DNA from: Natronorubrum halophilum
GTDB taxonomy: Archaea; Halobacteriota; Halobacteria; Halobacteriales; Natrialbaceae
Length of the DNA stretch: 64,000 nt
NCBI RefSeq assembly: GCF_003670115.1
Contig: NZ_QQTY01000003.1
Location: 248,001 to 312,000 of the forward strand
Direction of reading: 5' to 3'
Shown here: positions 9,295 through 17,454 of the stretch, in pieces
Layout: every line of letters begins with the position of its first letter
How positions within the stretch are numbered: the stretch's first letter is position 1
Position numbers and translations under genes: made by a program
Notes under the pieces: generated by a model
The model's input: only the letters and a program-made list of their open reading frames with translations
Told to the model about the DNA's origin: nothing
Database searches by the model: none

Positions 9295-10409
9295 ATCGGT
9301 CCCTGTTTGTTGCGGAGTCGTCCGCCGCGTTCGCCGTTACTCGCTGCGACGACCTCCGAGACGATACTCAGCGCGATTTCGGCGGGTTCGCCGCCGCCGA
9401 GGTCGAGTCCGACGGGAGACGCGATCCGCTCCCGATCGTCTTCGGCTAGTGTTACACCATCTCCCTCGAGTTCGCCTAGGAGTCGCTGGAATCGCTCACG
9501 AGGTCCCATCAGTCCGATAAAGGGCACCGGCGTGTCGAGCAACGTCTCGAGTGCGAGTCGGTCGTCGAGGAAGTTGTGAGACATGAGTACGACGGCGGTT
9601 CGCTCGTCGACCAGTTCGTCGAGATCGGTCGGATGGGTCGCGACGACGCGGTCGGCACGCGGAAACGCCGACTCGTCCGCCTGTGCCCCTCTGGCAGTCG
9701 CGACCGTCGTGTGGAGCCCGACGTCTCGAGCTAGGCGCGTCACCGGTCGAACGTCGGGCTGGCCGCCGAAAAGTACCAGCCGCGTTGCCGGGGTGATACC
9801 GTCGACGAAGACTTCGACGGTTCCGGCCGCAGTTTCGACGGCGTGGCTGCTCGAGCCGCCGTCTTCGATTCGCGCGTGCACGGCGGTCTCGATGGGCTCG
9901 AGAACGGGGTGCGGGATCGTCGCGCGGTCCGCGGACTCCGCCGTCGATCCGTCGGGCGATACGACCGTCCGCGCACCGGTGGGAACGGAATCGGTTCCGT
10001 CGACCGCGGTGACGAGGGCGCGAGACTCACCGCGGTGAAACGCCGCGACCGGCTCTCGCCACGTCTCGTCGACCGGTTCGACGAGGACGTCGACGATACC
10101 CTCACAGCCGAGGCCGAGCCCCCACCCGTCCTCGTCGCCGGTGAGGTCGAAGGTCACGACCCGCGGGACGTTCTCTGCGACGACCTCCCGGGCAACGCCC
10201 CGAAGGGGTCCCTCGAGACATCCCGCCGTGATCCCTCCGTACGCTGGTCCGTCTTCGCCGAGTACCATTTTCGCTCCGGGCCGTCGGTACGCGGAACCGT
10301 CGACGTTCACGACCGTCGCGACTGCCTGTCCACCGTCTCTCTCGATCGTCTCTTCGACCAACTCGAAGAGATCGAGGGTGGGTACGCCCCACGAGTCCGT
10401 GTCGCTCAT
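9264..10409 (-). CDS. XdhC/CoxF family molybdenum cofactor maturation protein
   Basis: A 381-residue XdhC-type protein that binds and sulfurates or inserts molybdenum cofactor into xanthine-oxidase family enzymes. The N-terminal XdhC/CoxI domain shows VVNVDGSAYRRPGAKM and the conserved GGITAGCLEG cysteine motif. The C-terminal Rossmann domain has LFGGQPDVRPV and the FIGLMGPRERFQ block. It converges on the MobA-like gene with a 31-bp overlap, and it is the only XdhC protein near the hydroxylase, so it probably serves that enzyme. Confidence 0.9.
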   Translation of the reverse strand: MSDTDSWGVPTLDLFELVEETIERDGGQAVATVVNVDGSAYRRPGAKMVLGEDGPAYGGITAGCLEGPLRGVAREVVAENVPRVVTFDLTGDEDGWGLGLGCEGIVDVLVEPVDETWREPVAAFHRGESRALVTAVDGTDSVPTGARTVVSPDGSTAESADRATIPHPVLEPIETAVHARIEDGGSSSHAVETAAGTVEVFVDGITPATRLVLFGGQPDVRPVTRLARDVGLHTTVATARGAQADESAFPRADRVVATHPTDLDELVDERTAVVLMSHNFLDDRLALETLLDTPVPFIGLMGPRERFQRLLGELEGDGVTLAEDDRERIASPVGLDLGGGEPAEIALSIVSEVVAASNGERGGRLRNKQGPIHDRPPSQSD

Positions 10410-10670
10410 ACGTGGTGATCGGATGCGGATTGTATATTTGTTACCCCATCACATTCGACGTTCTATATCGTGGAACGCACCGCAGCTCAGTTCGGGTAAG
10501 TATATTCACCAATTCCCGTCACACAACCCTTCTATTTTGGATTCAGCGATTTTCGGCGTTGTTACTGGCCGTATTCGCATACTTGAACCGACACGACTCG
10601 CTAAGCGATATCCGGCACCCCGTTCCACGATGCTGAACACTTAATACCGTCCAGTCCGTACAGTGTGCTC

Positions 10671-11435
10671 ATGACAGCACCCGAGAAAACCGGAATCCAG
10701 GCGGTCGAACGCGTGTTCACCATCGTGGAAGCCCTGAACGAGCTCGACGGCGCGGGCGTTTCCGAACTCTCGAGGCACGTCGACCTGCCCAAAAGCACCG
10801 TCCACAATCATCTGCAGACGCTCGAGTCGACGGAGTACATCGTCCGCCGGGATGGGGAGTATCGGACCGGCTTGAAGTTTCTGCAGACCGGGGAGATCGC
10901 TCGCAACCAGCACAAACTGTACCAGGTCGCGCGCTCGGAGGTGGATAAACTCGCCGAAAAGACCGGCGACATCTCGGGCTTGATGACCGAAGAGCACGGC
11001 CAGGGCGTCTTCATCTACCGGGGTCGGGGCCCGGAGGCCGCCCGGATCGATACGCATATCGGCGACCGAATTCCGCTTCACTGCACTGCGCTCGGAAAGG
11101 TCATCATGGCGTTTCTCCCCGACGACCGCGTCGAAGAAATTCTCGATACCCACGGCCTGCAAGAGCTCACCCGCAACACGATCACCGATCGCGACCGACT
11201 CTACGAGGAGCTCGAGGCGGCCCGGGAACGGAAAATTGCGTTCGACGATGAAGAGCGCCTGAACGGGTTACGAAGCGTCGCCGCCCCCGTTCTCGACAGC
11301 TCGAGCACGGTGATCGGCGCCATCAGCGTTGCCGGGCCGACTCACCGAATGCAAGGCGAACGCTTCCGAACAGAACTCCCCGATCAGGCGCTCGGCGTGG
11401 CGAACATTATCGAACTCAACATCCAGCATTCCTAA
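10671..11435 (+). CDS. IclR family transcriptional regulator
   Basis: A 254-residue IclR protein. The N-terminal winged helix spans about residues 8-70 (IQAVERVFTIVEAL, then LPKSTVHNHLQTLES as recognition helix). The effector-binding GAF-like domain follows, with the family block PLHCTALGKVIMAFLP and the ending GAISVAGPTHRM. The ATG at 10671 was preferred over an in-frame GTG at 10665 because a TATA-like CACTTAATACC at about 10638 predicts a leaderless start there. It probably controls the heterocycle cluster on its left. Confidence 0.9.
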   Translation: MTAPEKTGIQAVERVFTIVEALNELDGAGVSELSRHVDLPKSTVHNHLQTLESTEYIVRRDGEYRTGLKFLQTGEIARNQHKLYQVARSEVDKLAEKTGDISGLMTEEHGQGVFIYRGRGPEAARIDTHIGDRIPLHCTALGKVIMAFLPDDRVEEILDTHGLQELTRNTITDRDRLYEELEAARERKIAFDDEERLNGLRSVAAPVLDSSSTVIGAISVAGPTHRMQGERFRTELPDQALGVANIIELNIQHS

Positions 11436-12255
11436 CCGTTCTACATCGTGGGACGATTTTGAAAGCTGTCGTGCCGAGCACGCTCGTCGATCAGGATCGA
11501 CTCCTCTAACTTTACACTGGTACTCCTGTAATAACTGTTGTCGACAGCAGTCGCCGAATGCTGTTCCACGCGAACCCACGATGGCCGATCTCACTCAAAA
11601 CTCGGTAGCGAATACACCGCTCGCTTTCGAAGAACCGTATCCTATGCGGTGGTTCGATCACGTTGAAGTCGATTTCATCCGCTACCGTTTCCTCGAATGC
11701 GGCCGTCTCGAAGGCGGGAGCAGTGGATCCGTTTGATCGGGGGATGTCAGTCACCGCTACACTACACCGGCCGCCACTACGTACGTCTCTTCGCCGGTTC
11801 GATTGCGATGAGGTTCTGTGATCGCATCGACTCTTCTACTGAAGAATAGGTCCCTCTTGAGAAAATTTCACCTATTGTAACTAATTCACCTGATGTAGGT
11901 GGCTCAGCTATTGCTCTGAAACGAACCGCAAGCCATCCGTCGCTGACCGAACGATATCCGACCTCAGATATCGATTCCAAATACTGTTAAGCGGTTAGTA
12001 ACATCTGGTATCACTCCCGTCGTGAAAAGAACGATGATGATGCTTTCGTGGACGAACAAATTTTCCGCCACCTTCGAACGTCGCGTCCCACACCGGTGAA
12101 CAAACGGCTACAGCCATTCCCGTTCTCTCTCGACGGCTCGAATTTCGATAGGACACTGGAACGCTGTTTCATATGTGTATAAGGTGGTGAGAAACTGAAA
12201 CCCTTTATTCTCAAACGTATCATCGCCTTCCTGTGCCTTCGCGGTCGGCGTGATA
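11436..12255. other. Gene-poor spacer with one palindrome and short ORF relics
   Basis: No intact gene is convincing here. The stretch holds the palindrome at 11511, a 51-codon plus-strand open frame from 11581 (MADLTQNSVANTPLAFEEPY...) that ends without recognisable domain, and a minus-strand frame at 11777-11980 containing SDGWLAVRF. Both look like ends of decayed genes. The AT content is higher than in the flanking genes. Confidence 0.5.
11511..11532. repeat. 22-bp palindrome, copy 1 (TTTACA-N3-GTAC-N3-TGTAAT)
   Basis: TTTACA CTG GTAC TCC TGTAAT matches the two-fold symmetric pattern found at eight places in this window. It lies 49 bp before the short open frame at 11581. It is a candidate operator for a dimeric regulator, possibly the fossil promoter of a lost gene. 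Confidence 0.55.
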
Positions 12256-13179
12256 CTACTCCCCGCCGGTTTTCCCGGTCGCTTCGATTTCACGCGCCGC
12301 TTCGAGGATCAGGTCGTCGTCGACGTGTTCGAGGAGCCGTTTGTGACCGCGCTCGATCCGCCGTTCGATCTCGTCGTCGGAGAGATACGTCGCGAACCTG
12401 CGGTCGATTTCCCGCTCGCGCATCGCTTCGAGTCGCGCCTCCTCGAGGTCGTGATCGTCGGGAAGTTGGTCGTCGAAATACTCCCGCCACCGGCTTCGCT
12501 CGCTCCACTCCCCGTTGAGTTCCGCTTCCCGGCGCATCCAGTCGTAGTGGTTCGCCATGGGTTCGGGATAGCCCTGTGCCCGTCGAACGTCCTCGACGAC
12601 GGTGATCCCGACCCGTGCGCCGTGTCCGGCAGCCATGCTCGCCTGATAGCCGGTGTCCCCGTACGGCGACGCGATGAACAGATCGTCGACCGGTGTCGTC
12701 CCGTCGCTCTCGGCGTACCCCTTATCGAAGTGCTCGTGTTCCTCGCCGTCGTGTTCGTGCGTCTCGAACATCGCCTCCTCGTCGTCGAGGCCGCGCATGT
12801 ACTCGCCGTCGTAGCGCGTGGCCGCGATCACTCGACGAGCGGTGACCGGTTCTCCCTCTTGTAGGCTGACGACGAACCCCTCGCCGTCGGCGCGCTCGAG
12901 CGATTCGACGAGGTCGGGAACGATCTCACAGCCCGCCGTCTCGGCATGATCGTGCATCAGTCCGTACAGCGTCTCGATGTCGATCCCCGCGGGGAAGCCG
13001 AGGTAGTTCTCGAGGTAGGCACATCGCTGAATCGAGGAGCGCCCGCGGTCGAAGATAACCGTCTCCAGGCCGTGCCGGGCGGTGAAGAGCCCTGCCGAGC
13101 AGCCGGCGGGACCGCCGCCGACTACAACGACGTCGTGATCGAACGCTGCCTCAGTTTGGGTCGTGTCGCGAGTACTCAT
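12256..13179 (-). CDS. FAD-dependent oxidoreductase of the thioredoxin reductase-like fold
   Basis: A 307-residue flavoprotein with the FAD-binding Rossmann motif VVVVGGGPAGCSAGL near residue 17 and the FDRGRS segment after it. The redox-active CxxC of true thioredoxin reductases is absent. The long C-terminal part (from about residue 200) is highly charged and unlike the usual NADPH domain. Its ATG overlaps the stop of the upstream binding-protein gene (ATGA), so it is the last gene of the iron-box operon starting at 17063. A role in reducing the imported ferric chelate is a reasonable inference. Confidence 0.75.
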   Translation of the reverse strand: MSTRDTTQTEAAFDHDVVVVGGGPAGCSAGLFTARHGLETVIFDRGRSSIQRCAYLENYLGFPAGIDIETLYGLMHDHAETAGCEIVPDLVESLERADGEGFVVSLQEGEPVTARRVIAATRYDGEYMRGLDDEEAMFETHEHDGEEHEHFDKGYAESDGTTPVDDLFIASPYGDTGYQASMAAGHGARVGITVVEDVRRAQGYPEPMANHYDWMRREAELNGEWSERSRWREYFDDQLPDDHDLEEARLEAMREREIDRRFATYLSDDEIERRIERGHKRLLEHVDDDLILEAAREIEATGKTGGE

Positions 13180-14315
13180 TGTTGAAATGCTCCGTTGACG
13201 ATGTCCGCAACGCGCTGGCGGTCGAATAGCTGTTCGCCTCCGAACTCGTCGGGATACAGTCCACGAGCCGCCCGCTCGAGTTGGAAGAGGTGGATGATCG
13301 GTCCCTGGTAGGTCACGCCGCCGTAGATGACGCGGTCGTTTTGAACCGCCCGAAGCTCGCTCGCGACGTTGTGGTTCTGGAGGTGTGAGACGATCTCGGC
13401 GTCGAAGTACTCCGGCGTGATCTCGCCTTGAATCCTGATCGCGATGGCGTCCGGATCGATCTCCAACAGCGTTTCGTAGTCGATCGTTCCACCGCCGGCC
13501 TGCGTATCGACGATCTCGTTCCGGGCGAGGCTATCCTCGACGTTCAGGTCGTTCCAGTGTTTGGACTGCGTCCCGGAGCCGATCAGGTACGGGTAGAACG
13601 ATTCCGGCGGGATCCCCTCCGGGTAGAGAACCGCGATGGTCGGCGTTTCGTTCGGAACGCGCTCTCGTACGTCCGCGAGCACCTCGTCGTGATACTCCGC
13701 GAACGCCTCGTAGCGAGCCTGCTCTTGGAACACCTGCGCGACCTTCTCGAAGGCTTCGTACAGCGTATAGTCGGCGTAGTCGTGCCAGTCGTAAACGCGC
13801 GAGAAGATCGTATTCCCGACGAACGGAGCGACGAGGTCTCGGATCTCGTCGACGTCGGCCTGCTCCCACTGGAGGCGGTTCACCATGAAGTTCGGATCGA
13901 TGAGGTGAACGTCGGCCTCGAGTTCGTAGAAGATCTCTTTGCCGGTGCCGTCCTGGTAGAGTTCGGTGAGTTCGCTTCCGTCGACGGAGACGCCGGGGAG
14001 TTCCTCGTACAGGTGCGAGGCGAACCGGGCGCGGACGCCGATGGCCGAGAGTCCGTTGACCTGCCCGAGCGCAACGCCCATGTCCGCGTAATCACCCGTG
14101 TACGGGAACCACGTTTCGGGAATCTCGTCGAACTCGACGGTGCCGACGGGCTCCATCGTCACCGAGTACGATCCGTCCGTTTCGCTCGGCGACATTCCCT
14201 CCTCCGAACTATCCGCACACCCGGCGAGTAGTCCGCCGCCGACCACAGCGCCGCCGTACTTCAGCGTGTCTCTGCGCGTCGGTGCCCCTGTCGTGTTTTC
14301 GGTACCATCTTTCAT
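13176..14315 (-). CDS. Substrate-binding lipoprotein of iron/chelate ABC transporter, SBP1
   Basis: A 379-residue FecB/BtuF-like periplasmic-binding-protein homologue. The Tat motif TRRD (R14-R15) and lipobox LAGC (C33) indicate Tat export and lipid anchoring outside the membrane. The mature domain begins YSVTMEPVGTVEFDEIPE, as in all ten paralogues, and ends with the shared signature QGPIIHLFQLERAA and EQLFDRQRVADIVNG. It overlaps the downstream oxidoreductase gene by 4 bp and the upstream remnant ORF by 4 bp, so translation is probably coupled. It is closest in pattern to SBP6 (EEFYELE, NLIF-type blocks). Confidence 0.88.
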   Translation of the reverse strand: MKDGTENTTGAPTRRDTLKYGGAVVGGGLLAGCADSSEEGMSPSETDGSYSVTMEPVGTVEFDEIPETWFPYTGDYADMGVALGQVNGLSAIGVRARFASHLYEELPGVSVDGSELTELYQDGTGKEIFYELEADVHLIDPNFMVNRLQWEQADVDEIRDLVAPFVGNTIFSRVYDWHDYADYTLYEAFEKVAQVFQEQARYEAFAEYHDEVLADVRERVPNETPTIAVLYPEGIPPESFYPYLIGSGTQSKHWNDLNVEDSLARNEIVDTQAGGGTIDYETLLEIDPDAIAIRIQGEITPEYFDAEIVSHLQNHNVASELRAVQNDRVIYGGVTYQGPIIHLFQLERAARGLYPDEFGGEQLFDRQRVADIVNGAFQQ

Positions 14316-14491
14316 GGATCGTTCTCTCCGTTGTCGCTGTCCACAGCCTGCTGGCGGTCGACTAGCTGTTCGTTCTCAAGGAGGCCCCCGCCTCCCCTGC
14401 ACTCCCTTCGAGGCCCCGAATCGCGCGCGAACGGGCTCGAGACGGAGCCGAGGCGTCTCCCGTGCGTCGTGTCGGTAGTGGTGTCGATCAT
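14312..14491 (-). pseudogene. Collapsed SBP relic (59-aa open frame)
   Basis: This open frame starts MIDTTTDTTHG, like the N-terminus of SBP7 (MSDDTTDTTHEAP). It ends NEQLVDRQQAVDSDNGEN, like the C-terminal EQLFDRQRVADIINGE of the array. The roughly 330 residues between are missing. Its stop overlaps the ATG of SBP1 (ATGA), so the spacing of the operon has been kept. It is best read as a binding-protein gene that lost its core by an internal deletion. Whether the 59-residue product is still made is unknown. Confidence 0.6.
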
Positions 14492-14500
14492 GGGTTGTCG

Positions 14501-14674
14501 TTAGCGTCTCACCGCCACCGGATGGTCGGCGGCGATGAACGGCTCGTCGTCCCCGTCGGCGAACGCCAGCCCGCCACACTCGCTGCGACGGACTCGCCAG
14601 GACGGCAGGTCGGGGATGTCGTACTCTTCCGGCTCGCGGAAGGCTCCCGCGATCGCCCACTCTCGAGCGCGCAT
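14501..14674 (-). CDS. Small hypothetical protein, 57 aa
   Basis: An open frame with ATG immediately after the SBP2 stop (TAAATG). It encodes 57 residues: MRAREWAIAGAF at the start, a central PDLPSWRVRRSECGGL, then DGDDEPFIAADHPVAVRR. Composition is halophile-like, with no membrane segment and a single cysteine. It ends 9 bp before the collapsed SBP relic, so it sits inside the SBP3-SBP1 operon. I do not recognise a family. It could be a real small protein or the C-terminal end of an inserted gene. Confidence 0.45.
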   Translation of the reverse strand: MRAREWAIAGAFREPEEYDIPDLPSWRVRRSECGGLAFADGDDEPFIAADHPVAVRR

Positions 14675-15880
14675 TTACCGATCACCCGCGATGATCTCCG
14701 CAATCTCCTGACGATCGAACAGCTGTTCGTCCGCGGAAATCTCCGGATACGGCTCCCCGTGGACGTAGCCGGGCCATTCCCCGAAGACGTCGGGATACAG
14801 CTGTTTGGCGGTCGCCTCCAACTGGAACAGGTTCATGATCGGTCCCTGAACCGGGTTGCCCGACGGATAGATCCGGTCGTTCTCGACGGCGCTCAACTGC
14901 TCGCCGACGGGGTGTTCCGAAATCGTCTCGCGGATCGCACCGACGTCGTAGTAGGACGCGATCCCGTACTGGTGGAGGATAACGTCGGGATCGATCTCGA
15001 GCATCATCTCGTAATCGTAGGACGTCTCGTAGGTCACGTCGTCGGCTGCGAACGCATCGACCACGCCGAGCGGACGGACGTGGGCGTTGCTGAATCCCGG
15101 CGTAGTGCTCTGCGAGGGGAAAAACGTCTCCTCCATGAAGATGACGGTTCCGACCGTCGGTCGTTCGGTTTCCGGCGGAAGATCCGCTTGGATCGTCTCG
15201 ACCATCTCCTCGCGTATCGCGTGGAGTTCCTCGTACCGCGATCGTGCCTGAAACACCGTCGCGACCTTCTCGGCGATTTCCCAGAGCGTGTAGTACTGGT
15301 AGTCGTCCCGGCAGTCCTCGGGTGGTTGACCGTGCGATCGGCTGTAGTTATTTCCGAACCACGGGCCGATATTCGTCCGGATCTCCTCGATATCGAACTG
15401 TTCCCAGCCGTCGAACGACAGCACGAGACAGGGATCGACCAGGTGGAGGTCGGAGTCCAGTTCGTAGAACAGTTCCCCGTCGATGTTGACGCCTCCCGAT
15501 CCCGTGTTGAGCTGAGCCAACCCGTCCCGGTCGAACGAAACGCCGTCGAGACGCTCGTAGTACGCGTCCAGCGTGTTGCCACCCGCTTCGGCGTCGAAGC
15601 CGAGCGAGTTAACGGCGTCCCCGTGTCCGTACGCGACCGCCATATCGGCGTACAACAAGCTGTACACCATCACGTTCTGTGGAACGCTCGAGAACTCCAC
15701 TTCTCCCGCGGGAGCCATCGTCACCGAATAGGTGCCATCGTCGGACTGTCCAGCCGACTCCTCGCTCCGTCCGGTCAGATCCGAACAGCCTGCAAGTCCG
15801 GAACCGACCGTCAGCGCACCTCCGTACTGGAGTATCTCTCTGCGCGTCGGTCCGCCTGTCGGCGCGTCGCTGTCACTCAT
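14675..15880 (-). CDS. Substrate-binding lipoprotein, SBP2
   Basis: A 401-residue paralogue of the array. The start at 15880 gives the Tat motif TRRE (R13-R14) and lipobox cysteine C32; an upstream in-frame start at 15907 would push the signal inward. The mature part shows YSVTMAPAGEVEFSSVPQ, the LYADMAVAYGHGDAVNSLG block and the terminal QGPIMNLFQLEATAKQLYPDVFGEWP. Its start overlaps the end of SBP3 by 8 bp. Sequence blocks group it with SBP3, 4 and 8 (FGEWP subtype). Confidence 0.88.
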   Translation of the reverse strand: MSDSDAPTGGPTRREILQYGGALTVGSGLAGCSDLTGRSEESAGQSDDGTYSVTMAPAGEVEFSSVPQNVMVYSLLYADMAVAYGHGDAVNSLGFDAEAGGNTLDAYYERLDGVSFDRDGLAQLNTGSGGVNIDGELFYELDSDLHLVDPCLVLSFDGWEQFDIEEIRTNIGPWFGNNYSRSHGQPPEDCRDDYQYYTLWEIAEKVATVFQARSRYEELHAIREEMVETIQADLPPETERPTVGTVIFMEETFFPSQSTTPGFSNAHVRPLGVVDAFAADDVTYETSYDYEMMLEIDPDVILHQYGIASYYDVGAIRETISEHPVGEQLSAVENDRIYPSGNPVQGPIMNLFQLEATAKQLYPDVFGEWPGYVHGEPYPEISADEQLFDRQEIAEIIAGDR

Positions 15881-17063
15881 CGAGATCCCCGTTGATGATG
15901 TCCGCAACTCGCCCGCGGTCGAACAGCTGTTCGTCCGCGGGGATTTCGGGGTACGGGCCGTCGGTGTACGTGGGCCACTCGCCGAACACGTCGGGATAGA
16001 GCTGTTTCGCCGTCATCTCGAGTTGGAACAGGTTCAGAATCGGCCCCTGGTAGCGCGCCCCCTGCGCGTAGATCCGACCGTTTTCGACCGCGGAAATCCG
16101 TTGGCCAATGGAGTGATCCCGAAACGCGTCCCGTATTCCCGGCATATCCGTTTCCGGGTGCATCCCACCCGGCGCAAATATAACCTCGGGGTCGGCTTCT
16201 AGCATCCCTTCCATGTCGATCGTATCGCCGGAGGAAATGTCGTCGCCCAGCGCACCGATCGGCTCGAGCGGGCGCACGTGTGCCGTCAGAATCCCTGGCG
16301 TGTCCAGCGTGTAGACGTACATGCTCTCGATGTCGCTCATCCCCGCCATGACCGCGGTCGGGCGCTCCCCTTCCGGGGGGAGATCCTCCTCGATCGTTTC
16401 CAACAGGTTCGCGTGTACATCCGCAAGCGCTTCGTACCGCTCTTCCTCGCGGAACACCGCTGCCACCGTCTCGAACATTTCCCAGAGGGTGTAATACTCG
16501 TAGCGGTCGGCCCAATCAGCCGGCGGTTCGCCGTGTCTGTCGCTGAATTGGTTCCCGAACCACGGTGAGATGTTCTCTTCTACTTCCTCGATGTCGGTCA
16601 TGCTCCAACTGTCGAGGGCGTTCACGCTCGCCGGATCGGCCAGGTGGATATCGCTGTCGAGATCGTAGAGCGTTTCCTTGTCCGGGTCCCAGGAGGAGTA
16701 CAACCCCGACCAGTCCAGCGTGACGCCGGGCAGTCGTTCGGTGAACTGGTTCCACAGTTCATCGTAGTAGTCGGGCGCGTGCATCGCGTTGACGTCGTTC
16801 CCGCGTCCGAGTGCGAACGCCATCCCGGCCAGGTGAGTCAGCCGCGTGAATATGCTCTCCGGCGGCGAGTCGAACGCGACGTCTCCCACGGGGGCCATCG
16901 TCACCGAGTACGATTCGTCGTCTTCCCCCTCCGTCGATCCCGGGTCGTCCTGTCCGACCAAGTCCGAACAGCCCGCCAGCAGTCCGCCGCCGACGGCCGT
17001 ACTGCCGTACGCTACGAACTCCCGCCGCGTCGATTCCCCGCATGCCGGTTCGTTTCTCCCCAT
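15873..17063 (-). CDS. Substrate-binding lipoprotein, SBP3, first gene of iron-box operon
   Basis: A 396-residue paralogue whose ATG at 17063 lies 4 bp after the iron-box palindrome at 17067-17082. The N-terminus MGRNEPACGESTRREF (Tat R13-R14, lipobox C32) is nearly the same as that of SBP10, which also sits directly behind an iron box. Promoter and leader were therefore probably duplicated together. The mature domain begins YSVTMAPVGDVAFDSPPE and ends GPILNLFQLEMTAKQLYPD. It heads the unit SBP3, SBP2, small ORFs, SBP1, oxidoreductase. Confidence 0.9.
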   Translation of the reverse strand: MGRNEPACGESTRREFVAYGSTAVGGGLLAGCSDLVGQDDPGSTEGEDDESYSVTMAPVGDVAFDSPPESIFTRLTHLAGMAFALGRGNDVNAMHAPDYYDELWNQFTERLPGVTLDWSGLYSSWDPDKETLYDLDSDIHLADPASVNALDSWSMTDIEEVEENISPWFGNQFSDRHGEPPADWADRYEYYTLWEMFETVAAVFREEERYEALADVHANLLETIEEDLPPEGERPTAVMAGMSDIESMYVYTLDTPGILTAHVRPLEPIGALGDDISSGDTIDMEGMLEADPEVIFAPGGMHPETDMPGIRDAFRDHSIGQRISAVENGRIYAQGARYQGPILNLFQLEMTAKQLYPDVFGEWPTYTDGPYPEIPADEQLFDRGRVADIINGDLDE

Positions 17064-17066
17064 GAT

Positions 17067-17118
17067 TTTAGGCTCGCCTAAAGAATCATAACCGCTTCGA
17101 TTTTTAGGCCAACCAAAA
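17067..17118 (-). promoter_or_regulatory. Iron-responsive promoter A (paired DtxR/IdeR-like boxes)
   Basis: The box at 17067-17082 reads TTTAGGC-TC-GCCTAAA, a perfect 7-bp inverted repeat. A second, degenerate box TTTAGGC-CA-ACCAAAA lies at 17103-17118, 36 bp away. A TATA-like TTATGATT lies between them at about 17084-17092, placing the transcription start next to the SBP3 ATG. A regulator bound at both boxes would flank TATA and the start. The pattern matches DtxR/IdeR/SirR family operators. Confidence 0.8.
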
Positions 17119-17292
17119 CAATTCGATTCGACCGTCGACTCGCTCGAGGGCGACCGGGTCGGTGGGTTCCGGGATCGTTTCAGGGCAGTCCAGGAGGGCG
17201 AAGACACGCTCGGCGGAGGCGCACCCGCTGGTAGTTGTTGAGCACTCGTCTAACAGGGTCTCGTCCGCCTCCGTGGGCCTGTTGTTACTCAC
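17104..17292 (-). CDS. Possible small acidic cysteine-containing protein, 62 aa
   Basis: An open frame from a GTG at 17292 (MSNNRPTEADETLLDECSTT...) to a stop inside the distal iron box. It has three cysteines in DEC, SGCAS and LLDCPE, is acidic and ends RVDGRIELFWLA. The halophile-like composition argues for coding, but there is no recognised family. It lies between the SBP4 end and the SBP3 promoter. It could be the tail gene of the SBP10-SBP4 operon or a relic. Confidence 0.35.
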   Translation of the reverse strand: MSNNRPTEADETLLDECSTTTSGCASAERVFALLDCPETIPEPTDPVALERVDGRIELFWLA

Positions 17293-17454
17293 TCAGCCAC
17301 CTCTGACGTGCGGTATTGGACCTCCGACGGACGCTACTGGGTCTCGATTTCGATGGTGCACCGTGCGACCCGCTCGCCCGCGTTCGACGCTGACGACCGT
17401 GCTATCTTTCACGACCGGTTCCGCTGGAGCGTCTCGAATCGCGCTCAACACCGC

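Noticed and set aside
17293-17451. 52-codon frame between SBP4 and the small ORF at 17104
   Set aside because: It fits exactly between two stops, but its C-terminal half (GRAGRTVHHRNRDP) is Arg-rich and unlike halophile proteins; another frame reads GERVARCTIEIETQ. Probably a relic.
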